From assembly GCA_030683195.1 (NCBI GenBank), contig JAUXQA010000316.1, positions 1-5,091 on the forward strand: 5,091 nucleotides of DNA, given 5' to 3'. Position 1 is the first letter of the stretch. Every line of letters starts with the position of its first letter. This DNA comes from Rhodoferax sp. (lineage in GTDB: Bacteria > Pseudomonadota > Gammaproteobacteria > Burkholderiales > Burkholderiaceae_C). This document shows positions 1 through 5,091 of the stretch, piece after piece. Below the pieces are notes generated by a model, which worked only from the letters and a program-made list of their open reading frames with translations, had not been told where the DNA came from and searched no databases. Position numbers and translations under genes: made by a program.

Positions 1-329
1 GCTTGCGCCAGATTAGCCTCGGCTGCATCCAGGGTGACCTTTGCGTCGGCAGGATCGAGCTTGACGAGGGGCTGGCCGGCTTTCACAAAGTCGGTGTCGT
101 CTGCCAGGATGGCCATCACGGTGCCGCCCATTTGCGGCGTAATCTGGATCACGTTGCCCTGCACATAGGCGTTGTCCGTGGACTCGTAGTGGCTGGCCAC
201 CAGCCACTCGTAGGCGGCCCAGCCCAGCCCGGCGAGAACGACCACGCCGGACAGGGCGATGAGCACCCTCTTGCGGGCCGGATTGCGTCCCGCACGTGCA
301 GTGGGCGCTGGAGTTTGAGGTGAAGTCAT
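1..329 (-). CDS. emrA: EmrA/HlyD-type membrane fusion protein of a multidrug efflux pump, N-terminal part (partial)
   Basis: This is the periplasmic adaptor that links an inner-membrane pump to an outer-membrane channel in a tripartite drug exporter. Only 109 residues are visible, because the frame stays open to base 1; family members are usually 350-400 residues. A short cytoplasmic tail ends in basic residues (about 12-21). One membrane anchor follows at about 22-44, then the motif STDNAYVQ (50-57), typical of EmrA-like adaptors. Residues 58-95 form the first half of a biotinyl-lipoyl-like domain (GGTV at 68-71, KAGQPLVKLDP at 83-93). The start of the alpha-hairpin comes next (AAEANLAQ). 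The ATG at 329 lies 33 nt beyond the stop of the NodT-type gene, so it is probably the third gene of the marR operon. No strong Shine-Dalgarno sequence precedes it. The family call is firm; the symbol is by family resemblance only, and the substrate is unknown. Confidence 0.9.
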   Translation of the reverse strand, partial: MTSPQTPAPTARAGRNPARKRVLIALSGVVVLAGLGWAAYEWLVASHYESTDNAYVQGNVIQITPQMGGTVMAILADDTDFVKAGQPLVKLDPADAKVTLDAAEANLAQ

Positions 330-361
330 GGCGAATTACTCAGAAAAAAGGGATGAACGGG

Positions 362-1819
362 TCAAAGGGGCTTGGGCGCGGGCAACTCGGCCAGGTAGCC
401 ACCACCCAGGGCGCGCATCAGCGCCACCTGGGTGTCGAGCACGCGAGCCTGCAGGTCCAGGCCGGCGCGCTGCTGGTTGAGCACCGCCGTCTGCGCGGCA
501 ATGACGGGGAGCAAATTGCCCAGGCCCGCGCCATGGCGTTGCACGGCGAAGGCATAGCTGCTGTCGGCTGCGGCTTGCGCGGCGCGATGCGCCTCCTGTT
601 GGCGACCCACCGCCTGCAGAATGGCGAGCTGATCGGCTACGTCGCGCACGGCGTCGATCACGGAGACGTTGTAGCTCTCGATGGCGCCGTCGAGATCGGC
701 AGTTTTCCCAACCAGATTGGCTCGCAGGCGGCCACCGTCAAACAGGGGTAGTCTCAGCGCCGGGCCCATGCCCCACTGCTCGCTGCCAGTACTGATCAGG
801 CGGTCTAGCCCGATACTGGAGAACCCGGCAAAGGCCATCAGGTTGACGTTGGGGTAGAACTGGGCGCGCGCGCTGCTCACGTCCTGGCTGGCAGCTTCCA
901 CGCGCCAGCGGGCAGCCGCAATGTCAGCCCGCCGCCCCAGCAGGTCGGCGGGGATCGACCCGACTGGCGCTATTATTTTTACATTAATCAAGCTATGAGA
1001 TACGCCGGCTACAAGCTGATTTGGCTTGAAAACCAGTGCATTGAGGGCATTTTGGGTCAAGGTCCGCTGCTCTTGCAGGGATTCGATCTGCAGACGCACT
1101 TCAGGCAGGCCCGACTCGGCCTGCCGCAGTTCAACATTGGAGTCGAGACCCGCCGAGACCCGGGACTGCACCAATTGCAGCGCCTGGTTGCGTTGAGCCA
1201 GAAGACGCTGCGCCAGTGCTTGCTGGTCATTCAGCCGCAGCCACTGGAAATAGGTGCGCGCCACCTGGCTGGCAAGCAGCGTGCGGGCAGCGGCGAGGTC
1301 GGCCTGGGCGGCGCGGGTGCCGCCCAGCGCTGCCTGCAGTGCAGCGTGGTTCTTGCCAAAAAAGTCGATCTCCCAACTGCCGGAGAGTTGGGCTGTGCCC
1401 GTGCTGCGAACCGAACCCGCCAGCGGTGCCGGTACGGCGCCATTGGCCGTGTACTGCTGCCGGGTCAGGTCCAGACCCGCATTGAGCTGGGGGCCACCCG
1501 CAGCATCGGTCAAATCGGCACCGGCCTGCGCCCGGGTCAGTCGGGCCTGCACCACACCCAGGCTGGGATGGGTACTCAGCGCGTCATCGATCATGCTGTT
1601 GAGTTGCGCATCGCCAAACTGGTGCCACCACTGGGTATCCACCGGCGCCACGGCAACTTGATCAACCGGTAAACCTGCTGACTGGGTGTCTCGCAGGGTG
1701 GCTTTGGAGACAATGCCATTGGGGTTGGCGCAGCCCGCCAAGGCGAACACGGCAACCAGCAGCAGCGCAGCGGGCGGGACGCTGGCAACCGGCCTTGTGA
1801 GACAGCCATCAAACTTCAT
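362..1819 (-). CDS. NodT-family outer-membrane efflux lipoprotein (TolC-like channel)
   Basis: This is the outer-membrane channel of a tripartite efflux pump, 485 residues and complete. A lipoprotein signal peptide runs to the lipobox LAGC, with Cys30 as the predicted lipidated residue. Ala follows it, which fits outer-membrane sorting. The two OEP repeats are recognisable: the first from about 62 (WWHQFGD, then a helix to about 100, GSWEIDFFGKN at 147-157, long helices to about 260), the second from about 291 (DLLGRRADIAAARWRVEAA, then ARAQFYPNVNL at 317-327 and LPLFDGGRLRANL at 357-369). The start at 1819 was chosen because AGGAG lies 6 nt upstream and the signal peptide begins properly there; the open frame itself extends up to 1948. 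The gene overlaps the MarR gene by 11 nt, which suggests translational coupling. The linker between the repeats (about 263-284) is encoded by an AT-rich segment, listed separately. Substrate unknown; the EmrA neighbour implies an EmrAB-type pump. Confidence 0.93.
   Translation of the reverse strand: MKFDGCLTRPVASVPPAALLLVAVFALAGCANPNGIVSKATLRDTQSAGLPVDQVAVAPVDTQWWHQFGDAQLNSMIDDALSTHPSLGVVQARLTRAQAGADLTDAAGGPQLNAGLDLTRQQYTANGAVPAPLAGSVRSTGTAQLSGSWEIDFFGKNHAALQAALGGTRAAQADLAAARTLLASQVARTYFQWLRLNDQQALAQRLLAQRNQALQLVQSRVSAGLDSNVELRQAESGLPEVRLQIESLQEQRTLTQNALNALVFKPNQLVAGVSHSLINVKIIAPVGSIPADLLGRRADIAAARWRVEAASQDVSSARAQFYPNVNLMAFAGFSSIGLDRLISTGSEQWGMGPALRLPLFDGGRLRANLVGKTADLDGAIESYNVSVIDAVRDVADQLAILQAVGRQQEAHRAAQAAADSSYAFAVQRHGAGLGNLLPVIAAQTAVLNQQRAGLDLQARVLDTQVALMRALGGGYLAELPAPKPL
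969..1032. repeat. AT-rich repeat-like segment read in frame within the efflux channel gene
   Basis: Only 21 of the 62 bases at 971-1032 are G or C, while both flanks are plainly GC-rich. On the plus strand the segment begins GCTATTATTTTTA and ends with GATTTGGCTTGAA. From memory these resemble the two ends of a short dispersed palindromic repeat scattered through Comamonadaceae genomes; that recollection was not verified. The frame of the channel gene is kept, and the segment encodes residues of about 263-284 (FKPNQLVAG and onward), where NodT relatives have a Leu/Pro-rich linker between the two OEP repeats. It looks like a replacement rather than an extra insertion, since the linker length is near normal. 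No target-site duplication is apparent. Confidence 0.4.
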
Positions 1820-2366
1820 GAGCGTCTCCTGCATCGGACAGGGGTGACGTTTGTGATTTGGCGCGCACTTGCGCGTTGTCCAGAATGCGCCGCAAAAAAC
1901 CCTTGAAAGCCTGGAACTCATCAGCTGAAAATCCCGCCAGGTGCGCATTTTGAATGCGGCACAGCACGCCTGGAATACCGCGTGCAGTTTCTCGCCCCGA
2001 CTCGGTCAACTCGATGTTGACCACCCGGCGGTCCTCAACCGACCTCACCCGGCGGCACAAGCCCTTGGCCTCCAGGCGGTCCAACAGGCGGGTCATCGCC
2101 CCAGCATCCAGATGGCATTCGCGAGCAAGTTCTGCCACGGTAGACGCTTCACCCATGAAGAGCTTGAGCAGCGGCACCCATTGCGCGTTGGTCAGGTCAC
2201 TGGCCACCAGTTCGCGCTCCACGTCTTGCGCCACCATCGCCAAGGCGCGTCGCATCAGGTAACCCACACTCTCTTCCGTCACGTAATTGTCCGCACGGTA
2301 GAACTCCGGGCTGCTGGCGGCAACGTCGGACGGCGGCAAACTGGAACTCGAATTGGTCTTTTTCAT
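1809..2366 (-). CDS. MarR-family transcriptional regulator
   Basis: This is a winged helix-turn-helix regulator of 185 residues, expected to act as a dimer that represses its own efflux operon until a ligand binds. The first helix-turn-helix helix is about 75-85 (STVAELARECHL) and the recognition helix about 87-102 (DAGAMTRLLDRLEAKGL). The wing carries the family's D-x-R signature (EDRR at 111-114) and then IELTESG. Helical dimerisation regions lie at about 34-70 and 125-165. It is longer than the usual 140-160 residues because of a Ser-rich N-terminal tail of about 25 residues and a polar C-terminal tail. Cysteines at 83, 104 and 136 leave redox sensing possible, but nothing demonstrates it. 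The ATG at 2366 has no Shine-Dalgarno sequence, and the promoter -10 lies only 5 nt upstream, so the message may be leaderless. The stop overlaps the start of the channel gene, giving the order marR, channel, emrA. Confidence 0.93.
   Translation of the reverse strand: MKKTNSSSSLPPSDVAASSPEFYRADNYVTEESVGYLMRRALAMVAQDVERELVASDLTNAQWVPLLKLFMGEASTVAELARECHLDAGAMTRLLDRLEAKGLCRRVRSVEDRRVVNIELTESGRETARGIPGVLCRIQNAHLAGFSADEFQAFKGFLRRILDNAQVRAKSQTSPLSDAGDAHEV
1826..1830 (-). promoter_or_regulatory. Shine-Dalgarno site deciding the start of the channel lipoprotein
   Basis: AGGAG (minus strand) sits 6 nt upstream of the ATG at 1819 and lies inside the 3' end of the MarR coding region. It favours this start over the in-frame ATG at 1834 and the earlier codons up to 1948, and it places the lipoprotein signal peptide right at the N terminus. 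Confidence 0.75.
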
Positions 2367-2371
2367 GGTTT

Positions 2372-2401
2372 ATTATTAATTGCCTAAGCAATTATTGTCA
2401 A
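2372..2401 (-). promoter_or_regulatory. Sigma70-type promoter of the marR-channel-emrA operon
   Basis: On the minus strand a perfect -35 hexamer TTGACA (2396-2401) is followed after 18 bp by AATAAT (2372-2377), five of six matches to TATAAT. The alternative 17-bp spacing gives TAATAA. The palindromic operator fills the spacer, so bound repressor would block RNA polymerase directly. The predicted transcription start is at about 2364-2366, at the MarR ATG itself. Confidence 0.7.
2377..2394. promoter_or_regulatory. Palindromic MarR-type operator
   Basis: A perfect inverted repeat with 7-bp arms, TAATTGC and GCAATTA, is separated by CTAA. Its core TTGCCTAAGCAA differs at two positions from the E. 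coli marO core TTGCCTGGGCAA (recalled, not looked up). It lies between the -35 and -10 of the marR promoter, 11 bp upstream of the regulator's ATG, which is where an autorepressor site is expected. That the adjacent MarR protein binds here is inferred. Confidence 0.72.
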
Positions 2402-2409
2402 GGCTGTTT

Positions 2410-2421
2410 TTGGTCAGGCAA
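2410..2421. promoter_or_regulatory. Possible second, degenerate MarR operator
   Basis: TTGGTCAGGCAA matches the main operator core at 8 of 12 positions and keeps the outer TTG and GCAA. It begins exactly 30 bp from the main core (2380 and 2410), close to three helical turns, so two dimers could bind on nearly the same face. It lies upstream of the marR -35 and near the presumed promoter of the divergent ABC gene. Chance similarity cannot be excluded in a region this rich in TTG and CAA. Confidence 0.35.
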
Positions 2422-2440
2422 TCTATTTTGCAATATTGGC

Positions 2441-2446
2441 TACACT
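2441..2446 (+). promoter_or_regulatory. Tentative -10 element for the ABC exporter gene
   Basis: TACACT matches four of six consensus bases, including the key A at position 2 and T at position 6. It ends 7 nt before the ATG at 2454, so transcription would start on the A of the start codon. No good -35 lies at the right distance (GCAATC at 17 bp), so the promoter is weak, needs an activator, or is elsewhere. AATATT at 2432-2437 is another candidate. Confidence 0.3.
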
Positions 2447-2453
2447 GTCCACC

Positions 2454-4229
2454 ATGTCCAAACCCGATCTTCCCAAAGCCTCGCCCCGCTCGCTCTCCGG
2501 GCTCCTGCCTTTTTTGCGTCCGTATCAGGGGCGCATTCTTTTGGCGCTGGTATTTCTGGTGATGGCCGCCGCAGCAACGCTGGCGTTTCCGATTGCGCTG
2601 CGCAGCCTGATCGACGGTGGGCTGGTTCAGACCGACAAGGGTGCGCAACTCATGGCGCTGCGGGAGCACTTTGTGGCCCTGTTTGCCGTGGCGGTCGCCC
2701 TGGGGCTGTTTTCAGCCGGGCGCTTTTACATGGTGAGTTGGCTGGGCGAGCGGGTCACCGCCGATTTGCGCAACGCGGTTTATGGACATGTGCTGCACCA
2801 AAGCCCCGAGTTTTTCGAGACCACGCAAACTGGCGAGGTGCTGTCGCGACTGTCGGCCGACACCACGTTGGTGCAAACAGTGGTGGGCTCGTCGCTGAGC
2901 ATGGGCCTGCGCAACATGGTCATGGCCATCGGTGCGTTGGGCATGCTGATCTGGACCAACCCCTATGTGATGTTTCAGGTGCTGGGGGTGCTGGTGCTGA
3001 TCGTGGTGCCGGCCCTGTGGTTTGGGCGGCGCGTGCGCAAGCTCTCACGGGCCAGCCAGGACAGGATTGCGGACTCCAGTGCCATTGCCGCCGAAGTGCT
3101 GAACGCCATTCCCGTCGTGCAGAGCTATACCGCCGAGGGGCGCGAATCAGCCCGCTTCAATGCCTCGACCGACAGCGCCTTTGATACCGCCGTGCGGCGG
3201 ACACGGGCCCGCTCCGTCTTGGTGGCGTTCATCATCATCGCTACCTCCGCCGCCCTGCTGTGGGGCCTGTACCAGGGTACGCAAGCGGTCATGAACGGGC
3301 GCATCACGGCGGGTGACCTGGGGCAGACGGTGTTGTACGTCATCATTCTGGCCAGCGCCTTCGCGATTTTGGGTGAGGTCTACGGCGACCTGCTGCGCGC
3401 AGCAGGCGCCACCGAACGGCTGATGGAACTGCTAAGCACCCGCTCACCAATCACCTCACCTTTGCGCCCTCTGCCAGCGCCTGCCCCAAGTGGTGGCAGT
3501 GCCGTCAGGTTCGAGTCGATCCAGTTCCACTACCCCTCCCGTCCGCTGCAAGCTGCTCTCAGTAATTTCTCATTGACCGTCAGCCCTGGCCAGACGGTCG
3601 CCATTGTGGGGCCAAGTGGCGCGGGCAAAAGCACGGTATTCCAGTTATTGCTGCGTTTTTATGACCCCGCATCGGGCAGCATCGTGCTGGATGGTGTGGC
3701 GACCCGTGATCTGACGCTGTCTGATTTGCGGCAGCGCATTGGCATCGTGCCGCAAGACGCCGTGATTTTCTCCAGCAGCGCACTTGAAAACATCAGGTAT
3801 GGACGACCTGAGGCCCACGATGAGGAGGTGTATGCAGCGGCCCGGTCCGCGTTTGCGGATGAGTTCATCAGCGCGCTCCCCGAGGGTTACGACACATTCC
3901 TGGGTGAGCGTGGCGTGCGACTCAGCGGCGGCCAGCGCCAGCGCATCGCCATCGCGCGCGCCATGCTCAAGAACCCGCCCTTATTGTTGCTCGATGAAGC
4001 CACCAGTGCACTCGACGCAGAAAGTGAGCGCATGGTGCAGGCCGCATTGGAATCTGCCATGCGGGACCGCACCACGCTGGTCATCGCCCATCGCCTGGCC
4101 ACGGTCCAGAAGGCTGATTTGATTGTGGTGCTGGACCACGGCAGCCTGGTGGAACAAGGCACCCACGCAGAACTGGTGGCCAGGGGCGGTGTGTACGCGG
4201 GACTGGCGGCGCTGCAGTTCAGTGCCTGA
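2454..4229 (+). CDS. ABC exporter half-transporter, fused membrane and ATPase domains (MsbA/BmrA-like, subfamily B)
   Basis: This is a 591-residue ATP-driven exporter expected to work as an inner-membrane homodimer. The membrane domain has six predicted helices, near 28-48, 70-95, 148-168, 172-191, 255-275 and 289-308, with the family motif FFETTQTGEVLSRLSADT at 120-137. The ATPase domain (about 351-588) is intact: A-loop Tyr360, Walker A GPSGAGKST (386-394, Lys392), Q-loop Gln434, signature LSGGQ (490-494), Walker B LLLLDE with catalytic Glu515, D-loop SALD (518-521) and switch His546. The ATG at 2454 is preferred over the in-frame TTG at 2436, since neither has a Shine-Dalgarno sequence and the sequence before the ATG looks like promoter DNA. 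It is divergent from marR across 87 bp that hold MarR-type sites, so shared control is plausible. Lipids, drugs or peptides are all possible substrates; nothing here proves it is the lipid A flippase MsbA. Confidence 0.94.
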   Translation: MSKPDLPKASPRSLSGLLPFLRPYQGRILLALVFLVMAAAATLAFPIALRSLIDGGLVQTDKGAQLMALREHFVALFAVAVALGLFSAGRFYMVSWLGERVTADLRNAVYGHVLHQSPEFFETTQTGEVLSRLSADTTLVQTVVGSSLSMGLRNMVMAIGALGMLIWTNPYVMFQVLGVLVLIVVPALWFGRRVRKLSRASQDRIADSSAIAAEVLNAIPVVQSYTAEGRESARFNASTDSAFDTAVRRTRARSVLVAFIIIATSAALLWGLYQGTQAVMNGRITAGDLGQTVLYVIILASAFAILGEVYGDLLRAAGATERLMELLSTRSPITSPLRPLPAPAPSGGSAVRFESIQFHYPSRPLQAALSNFSLTVSPGQTVAIVGPSGAGKSTVFQLLLRFYDPASGSIVLDGVATRDLTLSDLRQRIGIVPQDAVIFSSSALENIRYGRPEAHDEEVYAAARSAFADEFISALPEGYDTFLGERGVRLSGGQRQRIAIARAMLKNPPLLLLDEATSALDAESERMVQAALESAMRDRTTLVIAHRLATVQKADLIVVLDHGSLVEQGTHAELVARGGVYAGLAALQFSA

Positions 4230-4239
4230 CCCGGACTGG

Positions 4240-4689
4240 CTACTGCAACGGGCCTTTCAGTGCTTCTGGCAAAGCAAAGGGCAACACAGCAATGCCCTCG
4301 TCCAGCAAGGATAGGGCTTCCGATTGGGACGCTTGACCTCGAATGCCGCGCGCCTTGATCTCGCCGTAATGAATCTTGCGGGCCTCTGAAGCAAAGTCAT
4401 TGCCCACATCGTCGGTGGTGGACATGAGATGCCGGGCTGCCGTCATCAGAGCCGCTTGAAAATCCGATTCTTTTTTGTCACTCGACTCGTCGTGACGCGT
4501 GCCGTCAGACCCAGGCCGGGCGTTTCTCAAATTGAGTCTGGGGGCACTCAGTCGCTTGGTGATGGCAGCATCGCCGCACACAGGGCAGGTCACCAAGCCT
4601 CGGTCCAACTGACCCAGAAAGTCGTCTTCGGAGCCAAACCAGCCTTCAAACACATGCAGTTGACCGCATTGGAGATCGAGAACTTTCAT
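4240..4689 (-). CDS. DUF1178 family protein, zinc-ribbon-like
   Basis: This is a 149-residue protein of a conserved proteobacterial family with no established function. The N terminus has the family pattern, including the start MKVLDLQCGQLHVFEGWF. Cys8 and His12, with the TCPVCG knuckle at Cys35 and Cys38, could bind zinc. A polar, probably disordered stretch follows (about 55-75). The C-terminal block is also typical: EARKIHYGE (102-110), RGIRGQAS (114-121) and the acidic helix leading to EGIAVLPF. No signal peptide or membrane segment is seen, so it is probably cytoplasmic. The ATG lies one base after the NUDIX stop (TGA-G-ATG) with only a weak GTGAG ahead of it, so it is probably translated by coupling. 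Its stop is 10 bp from the end of the convergent ABC exporter gene. Confidence 0.9.
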   Translation of the reverse strand: MKVLDLQCGQLHVFEGWFGSEDDFLGQLDRGLVTCPVCGDAAITKRLSAPRLNLRNARPGSDGTRHDESSDKKESDFQAALMTAARHLMSTTDDVGNDFASEARKIHYGEIKARGIRGQASQSEALSLLDEGIAVLPFALPEALKGPLQ

Positions 4690-4690
4690 C

Positions 4691-5091
4691 TCACAACGTT
4701 ACGGCACACACTGCATCGGTGGGCGCCTGCCAATTCAATGCCCAGTTGCCAGCAAGGAAATTTTGCACCCAGAGCGCAGCGCTCAGCGTCTTGGCGTCCG
4801 TCACCCGGCCATCACAACACCATTGCAAAAGCTCGGCGGGAGACGCTGTAAATACGTCAAGAAACTCCCCGGGATCAAGCCGGCGTGTGCCCAGCGTCAA
4901 ACCCCGCGCAAACCAGATATCAATGAATTCGGTTGAATAGGAAATAACCGGGTGCAAAACCCCTGCATGTGCCCACTCGGCAGCGCTGTAGCCCGTTTCT
5001 TCCAGCAGTTCACGCTGGGCGCAAAGCTGCAAGTCTTCGCCCGGATCAAGCTTGCCTGCAGGGAATTCGATCATGACCTGGCCAACAGGAT
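4691..5091 (-). CDS. NUDIX hydrolase, ADP-ribose pyrophosphatase-like (partial, N terminus missing)
   Basis: About 132 C-terminal residues are visible. The frame is open to the right edge and encodes PVGQV before the first visible Met (5074), so that Met is internal. It fits the relatives' PVG-x-V-x-E-x-PAGK strand. A complete NUDIX box, G-x5-E-x7-R-E-L-x-E-E-x-G-Y, covers 4988-5056 (GKLDPGE, then RELLEETGY), with all the glutamates that bind the catalytic metal. The family cleaves nucleoside diphosphates linked to another group. The region before the box and the downstream VISYSTEFIDIWFARGL suggest ADP-ribose to AMP plus ribose 5-phosphate, but substrate choice in NUDIX enzymes cannot be settled from this. 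About 60-70 N-terminal residues are missing relative to typical relatives. It is the upstream partner of the DUF1178 gene, one base apart. Confidence 0.9.
   Translation of the reverse strand, partial: PVGQVMIEFPAGKLDPGEDLQLCAQRELLEETGYSAAEWAHAGVLHPVISYSTEFIDIWFARGLTLGTRRLDPGEFLDVFTASPAELLQWCCDGRVTDAKTLSAALWVQNFLAGNWALNWQAPTDAVCAVTL

Noticed and set aside
995..1672. A 225-codon open frame on the plus strand inside the channel gene.
   Set aside because: It is antisense to a clear NodT-family protein, has no family signature, and is the kind of long shadow frame expected in GC-rich DNA. It also starts inside the AT-rich segment without a ribosome binding site.
1820..1948. Upstream extension of the channel gene to an ATG at 1948 (43 more residues).
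   Set aside because: It would bury the lipoprotein signal peptide and lie entirely over the marR coding region. The AGGAG at 1826-1830 points to the start at 1819.
2431..2438. The 8-bp palindrome CAATATTG as a third operator.
   Set aside because: It is short and AT-rich, does not extend into longer arms, and does not match the TTGC-N4-GCAA pattern of the main site.
2436..2453. TTG start for the ABC exporter, adding six residues.
   Set aside because: No ribosome binding site precedes it, and the sequence looks like promoter DNA; the ATG at 2454 is the simpler choice, though the TTG cannot be excluded.
2376..2669. A 97-codon minus-strand open frame over the control region and the start of the ABC gene.
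   Set aside because: It is antisense to the ABC exporter's first membrane helix, has no recognisable domain, and its end would run through the operator and promoter.
4208..4226. A 7-bp stem (GGCGCTG / CAGTGCC, one G-T pair) with a 5-nt loop just before the ABC gene stop, as a possible terminator between convergent genes.
   Set aside because: It lies inside the coding sequence and has no T-run on either strand, so it is not a convincing intrinsic terminator.
5072..5074. ATG at 5074 as the start of the NUDIX gene.
   Set aside because: The frame continues upstream with PVGQV, matching the family's sequence before the NUDIX box, so the Met is internal and the gene is cut by the window edge.

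Overview
The window comes from a GC-rich Gram-negative bacterium, most likely a betaproteobacterium of the order Burkholderiales. The Comamonadaceae are a plausible family. This rests on the high-GC codon use, the MarR / NodT-type lipoprotein / EmrA gene order, the DUF1178-NUDIX pair, and a short AT-rich segment that resembles, from memory, a dispersed repeat of Comamonadaceae genomes. It is a judgement without database support.

Layout. Positions 1-2366 hold a minus-strand efflux operon read right to left: a MarR-family regulator (2366-1809), a NodT-type outer-membrane efflux lipoprotein (1819-362, start overlapping the regulator's end by 11 nt), and the first 109 residues of an EmrA/HlyD-type membrane fusion protein (from 329, leaving the window at base 1). 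The missing inner-membrane pump, typically EmrB of the MFS, would lie beyond the left edge. Positions 2367-2453 are an 87-bp divergent control region. Positions 2454-4229 (plus strand) encode a complete half-size ABC exporter with all nucleotide-binding motifs intact. Ten bases further on, the convergent minus-strand pair occupies 4240-5091: a DUF1178 zinc-ribbon-like protein and, one base upstream of it, a NUDIX hydrolase of the ADP-ribose pyrophosphatase type that is cut by the right edge.

How it works together. MarR, the NodT-type channel, EmrA and the presumed EmrB would form a self-regulated tripartite pump spanning both membranes. The control region carries a near-ideal promoter for this operon (TTGACA, 18 bp, AATAAT), and a perfect 7-bp-arm palindrome resembling the E. 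coli MarR operator fills its spacer. A weaker copy lies exactly 30 bp away, towards the ABC gene, so the same regulator may control both exporters. Neither divergent gene has a Shine-Dalgarno sequence, and the predicted transcription starts fall on or next to the ATG codons, which suggests leaderless mRNAs.

No wholly new system is evident. The points most worth a second look are the control region and the AT-rich repeat-like segment (969-1032) read in frame through the channel gene. No RNA gene, CRISPR array, insertion sequence or convincing terminator was seen, and no gene-free stretch exceeds 87 bp.
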